From Aquarana catesbeiana (taxonomy: Eukaryota; Chordata; Amphibia; Anura; Ranidae), in contig NC_133324.1 in the NCBI RefSeq assembly GCF_042186555.1, positions 129,859,655 through 129,923,654 on the forward strand: a stretch of 64,000 nucleotides of DNA, read 5' to 3'. Numbering within the stretch: the first letter of the stretch is position 1; each line of letters starts with the position of its first letter. Below are positions 54,961 to 64,000 of this stretch, one piece after another. The translations under genes were made by a program, and so were the position numbers. The notes under the pieces were generated by a model that worked only from the letters and a program-made list of their open reading frames with translations, ran no database searches and was not told the origin of the DNA.

Positions 54961-57395
54961 AAGCCGGAAAGTATAACTTCTCTCTTTTGGGTTCCAGGTA
55001 AACCAGTAAAAGCGACATGAAATCTTGCCAGACTTGCTGTTGTGATTACTATTATACATATGGGAATCCACAATGACGTGTGTGGGATACATCCTACACA
55101 GTCTCTTAATGTGCTCTTTAATTTTGTGCAGACAAGGTTGGATGGAGGATGTCTGGAAGTAATTTATGAACATTCCTAATTAACCTGTTTGCCTTTGTTC
55201 ACTGAGTTAGATCACTTCACCTTCATTTATTTGTTTGCCATTGTGAGGCAGCGACACGTGTTTCACTTGCCTAGTTACGGCTGAATGCAGGATTTTGCCG
55301 ATGGTTAGTTATGCAGTTATTCTAGTTTTAGAAATGTAGCATTTTCGAAATTTGAATACTTACAAAGGTTATTTTCAGTTATTTTCTATGGAATCCCTTA
55401 CTCCGTAATTGTATTGTGATTTGTAGCTCAGTTGCTCAATCATGGAGTTTGAGCAGTGTTTCATGTAGCAATCCCATGTTTAAAACAAAATATGCAGCAC
55501 TATTTCTGTCAAACTATATGTGATCATATTAAAAATGAAATTGGTGTCCAAAAGTGTTCCACTCAGTGCATGTAATATAGTTATATAGTTAGTCTGGCTG
55601 AAAAAAAAAAGTCCATCCAGTTCAACAAAATAGCCAATATGTAATTTAACATAAAGGTAAAAAAAAATGCGCGTTTATGTCATACTAAAATACAGTGAAT
55701 CAAAAATCACAAAACGCAAATCTAAGTCCCATGAAGTGACAGTAAAACTGTTTTTCTCCTGTGAGTACAATCCTCCCAGTAAATACGCAGCACTGCAGGC
55801 TTACTGGAGGAGAATGACCCCCAGAATATTGAGTGGTCATATGCAGCTTAGTAAAACAAGTATGCTCTCCTTCAGCCTCGGTCACAGACTCCTCTACCTT
55901 TCACATGTAACCATATCTCCCAAGGATCAGTATGAAGGAGAAACCAAAATACTTAGTAATGTAAACCAGTTAAAGCTATTTTATTGAAAAAAAGATTAAA
56001 AATCGTCACTAGTGATAATGTACCATAGTGTTAATCTAAACAATCAGTAGCAAGTTTAATATTTGGTGACCTCAGCCTGTCTGGCTCCGCCGCAATGCGT
56101 TTTGTCAAATGGTGACGTCTTCAGAGGTTCTTTAGCTTTTTCTGGGTGTTTTTAGCGCGGCTCTGCTTCTATACATGTTTGTATTGTGTTCATCATTTGT
56201 AGCAGAGCACGGGCCATAGCAGACCAGTGATTTTGTACCAGCGATTAATTACTGCTTCAAATTGTGAATGCCAGCAGTTATCAGCAATTTGTAGCTAGCA
56301 GTTTAATCTCTAAAGTCGCTGGTGATTTGACCCTAAAAAGCAAATTGCCGCTGCTACAATTTAAACCAGAGCCACAGCATTGGGTAGTATTCAGTACATT
56401 TTTGTAGCTTTGTCTTACCAAGCGAATAACAGATGAAAAACAGTATTACATTTTATTACAAAGAAAAGTGATTATCCCATAATAAAGATTATAGAAAGTA
56501 CAGTTATTCTCTAATATGCATATGAAATACCATTCATCTAGCAAAAAATGTATATCCTTGAAGCCAATTCTGTGAGTACTTTGCATGTTGTATGTTTTTT
56601 TTTTTTTTTTGTAAACTGCATTTAAAATATTTTTATATCTCTTGAGGTCCAGTGACAAAAGCTACATAAGCGTTCACTTTTTGTGTGTTTTTATATAGTG
56701 GAATTCTTGCACTTTTGCTGGAGATGCTATTATCACCACATGGTTAATTTTGCTAAAAGGGTATTTTTGTTCCAGAATAAACCATGAGTTCTTGGATGTA
56801 TGCATAACAACACATGGGCTCTGACTACTTTAGGTCATTAGATACTGTTTTCAATCAGGCAGATGTAGCGAGATAACACGATCAGCAACAAACAATATTA
56901 AATAGCAGGAGTAAGAGGTAACATAACCTGCACTTAAAGTTTTTCAGCGACTTTCAAAGTAGTTCATGCACTACTTTGGTCCGACTTTCTTTCAATTTGT
57001 GGGCCATAGACTTCAATGTTAAACTTCAAAAGTTGGATGAAAGTCATACCTGAATGTTTTACATGCAACAGTGGGTTTGACTTTGCAAAAGTTGGATGAA
57101 AATCATACCTGAATGTTTTACATGCAACAGTGGGTTTGACTGTTCAGAGGGACAACAATTCACATCCAAGACTCACCAAAGTTGCATTACAAAGTCACCC
57201 AACTTAGGAGTCGCACAAGTATAAATGGAGCTTTCTGCAGAAAGACAAAAACAACCTTTATGTGCCAAAATGAAAGCTGGCATCTGCATGATTAGAAAAA
57301 TGGCATTACAGCCCATATGATTTCACGTTCCTCCCCTAAACATACCGGTCCCCTAGCCAAACTATTCCTAACTCACATCAAATGCATCAGCTTTT
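54961..57395. other. No gene recognised; scattered repeat fragments
   Basis: 55560-55640 carries an interspersed-repeat end (TATAGTTAGTCTGGCTGAAA, GTCCATCCAGTTCAACAAAA). 56080-56130 carries a hammerhead-like motif (minus strand CTGAAGA, GTC...GAC, AAAACGC). 57020-57140 contains a 67-bp direct duplication (AAAGTTGGATGAAA..TCATACCTGAATGTTTTAC). The open frame at 55667-55987 has no recognised domain and I do not call it a gene. Confidence 0.45.
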
Positions 57396-57750
57396 AAGGG
57401 CTCATTCACACCATTTGAGTTGGGATATGCAGGGCAGCGTTGCCCAGTGCAGTGCCAATCCAAAGAAAAGCCAATTTGCCTTGTTTCTCATTGTGTCAGT
57501 TGACACCACTGCGTAGTTATGGTGTGCACTGAAAAAAAAAATTTTCATGCAGTACTTTTTTCAGTTTATCAGGCTGAAGCAGAAACCACCACATCCCAAC
57601 GTTGCTGTATGAAAAGAACTTAATGAAATGTCACTTGTGATGTTTCAATAAAGTTTTAACAAAAGCTGTGTTATGCGCCAGGAGTGACACTGTATCATCT
57701 AGCACCCCCGAGCTGTTCAAGCAGCATGCTGCTGGTGTAAGTGCACCCTA
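57396..57750. mobile_element. MITE with AGGGCTCATTCACACC-like ends
   Basis: Left end TAAGGGCTCATTCACACCAT and right end ATGCTGCTGGTGTAAGTGCACCCTAA are imperfect inverted repeats, with TAA on both sides. Resembles the PIF-type MITEs at 6224 and 19565 in layout. No coding capacity. Confidence 0.55.
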
Positions 57751-58298
57751 AGGAGTAAACATAAGAAAATGTATTTAAAAGTGGTTTACCAAGCCTTGTA
57801 TGTGCAACCTGTATTGGCTTAATTTTTCAGGGTAAGAACCAGGGTGAATTTGATTTAAATCACAATTTCAATCACTAGTAAAAAGGCTTGATTTAAATCA
57901 TAATTTTTAAAGAGCAACTGTCATGTCTGTCCTGCAGCGGCTCCACCTCTGACCCGCTGTTGACTCACCAACAGTCCCATTCACCTTAATGGGGCAGCTG
58001 GTGATGCAGCAGTGACACAAGGTGAGGGACGTGGCGGCAGCAGGTGAGTGGATGCCCGATAACAGGCGCTGCCATTATGGATCTGAAATGACAGGTGCTC
58101 TTTAAATGTAAAGACTTATTCTTGCTGGTAGTTGGAATCTTTAATATTTGCAAACAAAATTAAGGTTTCCTGTTTAGAATTAAAAGCTGTCAGGTTAGTA
58201 AAACAGTGATATTAGAACCGATTTAATCATACAGTTTGTAGTGTACATAGATTTGCAAAACAATGGGATAAAAGAATATTCCTGAACTTAGTTTTATC

Positions 58299-59716
58299 CA
58301 GGGCTGAAACAACTAATCGATTAATCGACAACTAATCGATTATGAAATTAATCGATTATGAAATTAATCGATTACTATTTTCATAATCGATTAATCGGCC
58401 AGTAACATAATGGGGCTAAAAAAAAGTAAAATTAGCACTTTATAGTACAAAAAGAGCAACAGATGGCTACTGTAAATATTACTTTCACAGTTCTACAGTA
58501 AAAAAATTAACCCCTTACAGTAGTGATCTGTTTTTTTGTACTATAAAGGGCTAATTTTATTTTTTTTTAACCCCCATTGTGTTACTAAACGTCTTAGACC
58601 TGGTTCACGTCTATGTGCTTTTTGCAGAAACGCACTACAGTTCATTTACATGGTTTCCTATGGTACACGTTCACATCCATGCTTTTTTCAGCCGCTGTGT
58701 ATTTGGAAAGGGCTGGGGACTTTTTTTTTTTTTTTTTTAAACGGTGCTTTTTTGGTTCAATATACTTCAATGGAGAAGCTGCAGAGAAGCATGTAATGTG
58801 TTTTTGCAGCAATTTGTGTTTTTAAATCTGCCCAAAAAAATGCAAAAAAAGCAAATCGCAGCAAAATCACGTGCGCAAAAAGCACTGCAGAAACAGATCA
58901 AAAGCAAAATGCATAGGTGTGTACCGAGCCTTATGCTGGCTACATGCATAAAATTTCAGACGAGAATATTCAGAAGAAAAATCTTTGTACATTCGCTGAA
59001 TGAAAGAATGTTGTTTGAAATTTTCACTTGTTTTTAACATTCCGTTTTTAAAATTAATGTAATTTCTGAACGAAAACCACATAGACTGTCTGAAAATTCC
59101 TTTGACCAAGAAGTTTTCTGTTTCCAAATTTTCCCATCACTGTGGTTGAAAATGAACATCAATTTGACCCCACTAACGACTAGAAAATCGAACGAACGTT
59201 CTTAAAATGCCTTTATGTTTGAAGGAAGATATGGTTTGTTTTTTTAATAAAAAAAAAAAAAATTGATCTCCGAGTCTGATGATATTTATCAGATTCACTC
59301 TTTAATAGTATATACAGTATATATCTCCTCTAATAGTATATACAGCATGTCTCCTCTAATAGTATATACAGCATGTCTCCTCTAATAGTATATACAGCAT
59401 GTCTCCTCTAATAGTATATACAGCATATCTCCTCTAATAGTATATACAGTATATCTCCTCTAATAGTATATACAGTATATCTCTTCTGTTTGTTATTCTC
59501 AGAGTGGATTAGATATTTTGCTCCCTAACCATATAGTTGGTTATTTATATTTACCACTGCATAGAGATATTTAAGAATAAATTGCCTTTTTTTAAAACTT
59601 TACATATTTAACTAAATTGTACACCACACTGTTTTTTTTAAGGTTATTAACCGATTAATCGAAACAATAATCGGCCAACTAATCGATTATGAAAACAATC
59701 GTTAGTTGCAGCCCTA
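58299..59716 (-). mobile_element. hAT-type element with perfect 8-bp TSD
   Basis: GTTTTATC at 58291-58298 and 59717-59724. Ends CAGGGCTGAAACAACTAATC and GATTATGAAAACAATCGTTAGTTGCAGCCCTA. The interior is the inverse of that at 51106-54412 (AACCATGTAAATGAACTG-type, CTGAAAATTCCTTTGACCAA). A 26-bp tandem array lies at 59300-59490. No intact transposase. Confidence 0.92.
59300..59490. repeat. 26-bp tandem repeat
   Basis: About seven units containing CTCCTCTAATAGTATATACAG, varying at CAGCATGT/CAGTATAT. The related hAT copy at 38712 has one unit (about 38935-38960) and that at 51106 is interrupted in this region. Confidence 0.93.
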
Positions 59717-59859
59717 GTTTTATCTCGTACTTACTGTGAAATTGGGGAATGCGTCAATGCAGTGCATGTTATCTCAAATTTGCTAAAAAATCCATACAAA
59801 TCTGATTTAAATAAATAAAAAAAACCTCTTTTTTTTTTTTTTTTTTTTAAATCCACCTT

Positions 59860-61060
59860 GGTAATGACATTTTTTTAGTAAGTACCCATTGATCTTGCCA
59901 GAAATGCAGTGTCACAGCTTAGACTGAAGACATTTTTTGTAATTTCATTTCACCCTACAAGAGATCTTTTACAAACTACAAGTTAAATTGTCTCCCCTTA
60001 TAAGGGAGATGCAGAGAGGAAGACATGTGTGTAGTTCCTATCAGGAGTCCAATGAGCGAGCGTAGCCACCCTAGGACAGGAAGTGTGTTAGCAGGATTAC
60101 CAAGTGGAAATAAAGGGCAAAGAAGCCTGAAAAAGGAAAACCAGTTCAGCCACATGATTTAAGGGCTGGTAATTGATTTATTTTAGATGCACTTTAAGCC
60201 CTCTTGCTACAGTATTTGATTTTCTTGTTAGGCAGGCCATACATGTTGTGTTTTTTTTTTTTTTATTTCTTGAATTTCACAGCTGACAAAGTAAAGACCC
60301 CCTTTGTTCAAGCACTGGGAGACTAGCCAATAGTTTTATGGAACTGGTGAGATTTCTTCAATCACAAATGGAACTTGTACATAAACCTTTCCTGTTTCAA
60401 TTTACTTTTCTTTAGTCACTGCTAAAATTTAACTCCAGGCAAATAAAAACATTAAAACCTAATTACAATTACATTTAAGAAACCCATTTTTAAATTCACA
60501 ATAGAAATTAGAAAACATATCAAATGTTTACACTGATAAAATGTACTATTTTAGGAAAAAAAAAAGTAATTTTGAAATTGATAACCGCAACACGTCTCAA
60601 AAAAGTTGGGACAAGGCCATGTTTACCACAGTGTACAAAGTGTAACACTGTAAACATCTGGGAACTGAGGAGGCCAATGGCTGGTGTTTTTGTTGTCCCA
60701 TTCTTGCCTGATAAATGATTCTAACTGCTCAACAGTCCTGGGTTGTCTTTGTTGTATTTCTCATTTCAAGATGCACCAAATATTTTCAGTTGGTGAAAGG
60801 TCACAGATGAGGGTGTTTTGCTGATGCATTAGGAAATAATTGCACCCTGCATGTCTACTAAAGAGCAGCATGTTTTGCCTGTGGTTTGGGAACGCGCACG
60901 AGTAGGCACAAGTTCTTGACCCACACATGATTAAACCCAGCCTTACGCGATGCTACTATTGTATAGTCATACTATAATCGGCAAGTAAATGTGTTTTTTT
61001 ATTTTTTATGGTTTTTCATTTTTGGTTATTTTTATTGAACCTTTTCTCTGTTCTTTTTAG
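59860..61060. other. Intron upstream of the AP3B1 exon; repeat fragments
   Basis: 60590-60890 contains an interspersed repeat with AACACGTCTCAAAAAAGTTG and CTGGTGTTTTTGTTGTCCCA, known to me as a transposon-like repeat common in fish and amphibians (family not assigned). The remainder shows no exon. The last 40 bases are a pyrimidine-rich tract ending CTGTTCTTTTTAG. Confidence 0.5.
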
Positions 61061-61136
61061 AAACGAAGACTTAAAACAGATGTTGGAAAGCAGCAAAGAT
61101 TCATCCAAACTGGAGGCGATGAAAAGAATTATCGGG
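61061..61136 (+). CDS. AP3B1: AP-3 complex subunit beta-1, one internal exon
   Basis: The acceptor TTCTTTTTAG (to 61060) and donor GGG|GTATGG (from 61137) bound a 76-bp exon. Its first base completes a codon begun in the previous exon. It then reads NEDLKQMLESSKDSSKLEAM and KRIIG in one open frame. This matches the N-terminal start of the adaptin trunk of AP-3 beta-1, where vertebrate proteins have a near-identical NEDLKQMLES segment after about 43 residues; the neuronal paralogue beta-2 differs more. AP-3 is a cytosolic coat adaptor that sorts cargo to lysosome-related organelles. The upstream exon encoding the first residues is not recognised in this window, and all later exons must lie beyond 64000. 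The gene runs left to right. A TTAA element starts 65 bp after the donor. Confidence 0.9.
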
Positions 61137-61200
61137 GTATGGCTTTTTTCACTTCATTCTGAAGGATCTGAACCCTGTGGATGTGTGAACATTATGCTGA

Positions 61201-62025
61201 TTAACCACTTAAGCCCCGGAAGAACTTCCCCCTTAACGACCAGGCCATTTTTTGCGATACTGCGTCGCTCTGACAATTGGGCGGTCGTGCGACACTGTAC
61301 CCAAACAAAATTGACGTCTTTTGGTGGTATTTGATCATCTCTGTGGTTTTTATTTATTTGCGCTATAAACAAACGAGCGACAATTTAAAAAAAAAAACAA
61401 ACAATTTTTTAAAAACTTTTTGCTATAATTCATATCCAAAAAGAAATATAAAAAAACAAATTTATTAATCAGTTTAGGCCGATATATATTCTAATACATA
61501 TTTTTGGTAAAATCCCAATAGGCGTATATTGATTGGTTTGCGCAAAACTAGGGGATATTTTTAGGAACTTTTATTTATTTTTACTGGCGATCTGGATCTT
61601 TAGCAGGACTGTAACATTGCAGCAGACAGACCCTTTTGACACTTTTTTTGGGATCATTGACATTTATACAGCGATCTATAAATATCCACTGATTACTGTG
61701 TAAATGTCACTGACAGGGAAAGGGTTAACATTAGGGGGCAATCAAGGGGTTAGGTGTTTCTAACTGGGGGATGGGCTTACTGGAACAAGACAGATCACTG
61801 CGAACAGAAGATCCCTGTCATGTCACCTGTCAGAACGGGGAATCTCCTTGTCTACAAAGGCAGTTCCTCAGTTTTGCCTCTGTAACAGGTGATCGCGGGT
61901 TATCGGCGGACATAGAGTTCGCCCGACCCACAGGCACGCTCCCGCAGTTCGTCTGAGCCACCGCCAGCTACGGCGTTTTGCGCAGGAGAACCGACCTATA
62001 CAGCGGCTGGTTGGCAAGCGGTTAA
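61201..62025 (+). mobile_element. Complete TTAA element (CCACTTAAGCCCC end)
   Basis: TTAA (61201-61204) CCACTTAAGCCCCGGAAGAA; right end CAGCGGCTGGTTGGCAAGCGG, TTAA (62022-62025). The interior (GGCCATTTTTTGCGATACTG, GGGCGGTCGTGCGACACTGT, GGCAATCAAGGGGTTAGG) is the reference for 1331 and 50454. About 825 bp, no transposase. Confidence 0.85.
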
Positions 62026-62515
62026 AGTGGTTGTAAAGTCAGAAGGTTTTTTATCTTTATGCATTGTGTGCATGAAGATAAATAACCTCCTGTGTGCAAC
62101 GGCCCCCCTCAACCCCCCAATACTTACCTGAGCCCATCTCAATCCAGCAATGTTGCAGGAGTGTCTCGGCTACCCAGGACTCTCCCTCCTTATTGGCTGA
62201 GACTGCAGTGCAGCGTCATTGGCTCTTGCTGCTGTCAGTCAAAGTCAGTTAGCCAACGAGTAGAGAGAGGGGGCTTGACCGAACCGCAGCTTTGTGTCTG
62301 AATGGACACACAGAGCCTGGGCTCGGATGCCCCAGAGCAAGCTGCTTGCTGTGGGGCCACTCAGCAGGAGGGAGGGGCCAGGAGTGCTGGAAAGTGACTT
62401 GATAACAGGAGGATCTGGGCTGCTCTGTGCAAAGCTACTGCACAGAGCAGGTAAGTATAACATGTTTGTTATTTTTAAATAAAAAAAAAAAAAAGAGACT
62501 TTAGTATCACTTTAA
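62022..62515. mobile_element. TTAA-flanked MITE (AGTGGTTGTAAAGTC ends)
   Basis: Shares the TTAA at 62022 with the preceding element, then AGTGGTTGTAAAGTCAG; right end GACTTTAGTATCACT, TTAA (62512-62515). Poly-A run near 62480. No coding capacity. Confidence 0.82.
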
Positions 62516-62524
62516 ACAATGTGT

Positions 62525-63360
62525 TTAACCTCTCTGGCGGTAATCCTGAGTGTGACTCGGGGTGGATTTTCAGTACCAAAAGCGGTAACCCCGAGCCACA
62601 CTCGATCGCTTCGCAGTATCCTGGTACGGTTACTTACCTTGTCCCCAGGATCCTGCGATGTCCTCCCTCTGTGTCCGCGGGCTGTGTCTCCGCACGATGT
62701 ATCACAGTGCCGAGAGTTGCGACGCACAGGGACGGGGAACGGTGCCAAATTCAAAAAGTGAAACTTACACAATACATACAGAACACTATAATCCTACAGA
62801 TTACATTACTGTATCAAATAATTTCACATCCCTTTTGTCCCTAGTGATTTGTCCAGTGCCCTGCATGCAGTTTTATATTATAAATACTGTTCTTTCTGCC
62901 TGGAAACTGGAGATTGTCCATAGCAACCAAAACTGTTCCTTTACATAAAAAGCGGTTTTAGACCAGCTAGAAAACAGTGATAATAAATTAGAATCACTTG
63001 CAGAATTGAGCGATAGTGATTTATGGGGAAATTCGTCATCAAACACTGAAAGTAAAGACAGCAACAATTCTGCAACTGAGCAAATTTCTGTGTTTTTGAT
63101 TTGATTACATTATTGAATCATTTATTATTATTATATTATTATTTGTTATTATTTATAGTTTTTTTATATTATAATTTTATGATTTTGTGTTTCAAACTTT
63201 ATCATACCCGAGCTGTCTACTAGACTCTTGGTGGACAGATTTAAGTGTGTTATTCCTAAGAATTACAGGCCTACAATATAAAACGCCAAATTTCCATGCA
63301 AAACATTGTACCGCTTTAAACATCAAAATTCTGAAATAATCATACCGCCAGGGAGGTTAA
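62525..63360 (+). mobile_element. TTAA element with CCTCYCTGGCGGTA inverted ends
   Basis: TTAA (62525-62528) CCTCTCTGGCGGTAATCC; right end AATCATACCGCCAGGGAGG, TTAA (63357-63360). 836 bp. On the plus strand 62950-63100 gives an acidic, serine-rich frame (VLDQLENSDNKLESLAELSD) that could be an N-terminal transposase remnant as in piggyBac-type proteins; no catalytic domain is present. Confidence 0.85.
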
Positions 63361-63514
63361 ATGCCATTTTCCACTTTATCACTTTTATTTTTTCCACTAA
63401 ATTTGTTCTGTTTTTATTCTCTTTTGGCAAAAGCAAGGGAAATGCTTATCGTGATTCGTTTCTATATGGTTTGCACTTCTAAACTAATTAAGCACGTTCT
63501 GTAGTTTCTTATGG

Positions 63515-64000
63515 TCAATCTATTAGGTCCACCTATAATAACATAAGAAACTTGTGTTCTGGGATTCTATGACGGCCATTATATAGAGAGATATGGTCAC
63601 ATGACCTAAAGGATTACGATGAGATCCACCTAACCTTGAGTAGGTCCCTCTTTTGCCACCAAAATTGCGAAGCGGGGCTTCCATGGATTGGACTTGTTTT
63701 TCCAGCACATCCCACAGATGCTCAATTGGATTAAGATCAGGAGAATTTGAAGACAAAGTCAACACCTTAAACCATTCTTGAACCATTTTTACAGTGTGAT
63801 GGTGCATTGTTATGCTCAAAAGGCCACTGCTATCGTGGGAATACCGTTTCCATGAAGGGGTGTACTTAGTCAGCAACAATTTTAAGGCAGGTGGTACGGG
63901 TCAAAGTAACATCCACATGAATGGCAGGACATTTCCCAGCAGAACATTGCCCAAAGCATCATGCCGTCTTCTTCACCTAGTGCATCCTGGTGCCATCTCT
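63515..64000 (-). pseudogene. Tc1-type transposase C-terminal fragment
   Basis: Minus strand 63879-63523 includes TVKMVQEWFKVLTLSSNSPDLNPIEHLWDVLEKQV, i.e. the catalytic Glu region of a Tc1 transposase. The low-coordinate end GGTCCACCTATAATAAC (63527) may be near the terminus. The second Asp region is disrupted (ITMHHHTVKM). The element continues beyond the window on the right. Confidence 0.85.

Larger units (their letters stand above)
57840..59859 (+). mobile_element. Old element (CCAGGGTGAATTTGATTTAAATCA ends) split by a hAT element
   Basis: Left end about 57839 (CAGGGTGAATTTGATTTAAA), right end TTAAATCCACCTTG at about 59859; flanking GTAAGAAC and GTAATGAC are similar octamers, possibly a decayed hAT-type duplication. 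Own sequence 57840-58298 and 59717-59859; the hAT copy 58299-59716 lies between. The same family, in reverse and also interrupted, is at 38480-42525. Confidence 0.6.

Noticed and set aside
55667..55987. 106-residue open frame as a possible gene
   Set aside because: No known domain, no splice context, and it runs into repeat-like sequence; length is within chance for AT-rich DNA.
61061..61136. AP3B2 (neuronal paralogue) as the host gene
   Set aside because: NEDLKQMLES and the final glycine fit beta-1 better than beta-2 as I know the families; a full alignment would settle it.

Overview
The window looks like vertebrate, almost certainly anuran (ranid-like frog), genomic DNA. It is eukaryotic intron and intergenic sequence with no operons, and nearly all of it is transposable elements. 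Abundant TTAA-flanked non-autonomous elements with CCACTT termini, DIRS tyrosine-recombinase retrotransposons, Tx1/L1-like LINEs, Tc1 elements and hAT or PIF-type MITEs make an amphibian mix. The only host coding sequence I recognise is one 76-bp exon at 61061-61136 (+). It encodes NEDLKQMLES and following residues, close to the N-terminus of the AP-3 complex beta-1 subunit (AP3B1), with good splice sites. Most of the window is therefore probably the 5' intron, or the upstream flank plus first intron, of AP3B1. A possible unrecognised first coding exon lies at 46673-46836.

Layout. 1-1330 DIRS remnant. 1331-6520 MITEs, a 173-bp palindrome, (AT)n and (GT)n tracts and a Tc1 remnant. 6981-13455 a full-length but dead L1/Tx1-type LINE on the minus strand with a 14-bp target-site duplication (TSD). 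13468-18033 stacked TTAA elements with a 30-bp minisatellite. 18270-20200 a fold-back and PIF/hAT MITEs. 20200-23340 a dead plus-strand LINE interrupted by a fold-back. 25585-28647 a 5'-truncated minus-strand LINE with a 13-bp TSD, interrupted by a TTAA element. 29118-38340 two TTAA elements each split by a DIRS element. The second DIRS (32534-38065) keeps an intact RT/RNase H catalytic core, terminal inverted repeats and the diagnostic internal complementary region. 38480-42525 an old element split by a hAT and by a TTAA element that carries an apparently intact Tc1-like transposon with a DD38E transposase. 42614-45070 more TTAA elements. 45070-50450 the lowest-repeat stretch. 50454-54960 a nest of insertions several levels deep, with a 1.4-kb minisatellite at its core. 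57396-59860 nested hAT-type elements. 61061-61136 the AP3B1 exon. 61201-63360 three TTAA elements in a row. 63515-64000 a Tc1 remnant.

The genes here do not form a pathway. The biology is insertion history: which element landed in which, shown by TSDs and interrupted homologies. Only the Tc1-like transposase (40811-41854) is an uninterrupted mobile-element gene with every expected catalytic residue; the DIRS RT/RNase H is nearly so.

The most intriguing pattern is that five fold-back repeats of otherwise different sequence carry a hammerhead-ribozyme-like core (CTGANGA, a short hairpin, then GAAA or a near match). Such cores are known from Penelope-like retroelements. All homology statements rest on reading the sequence and on family knowledge; no database search was run.
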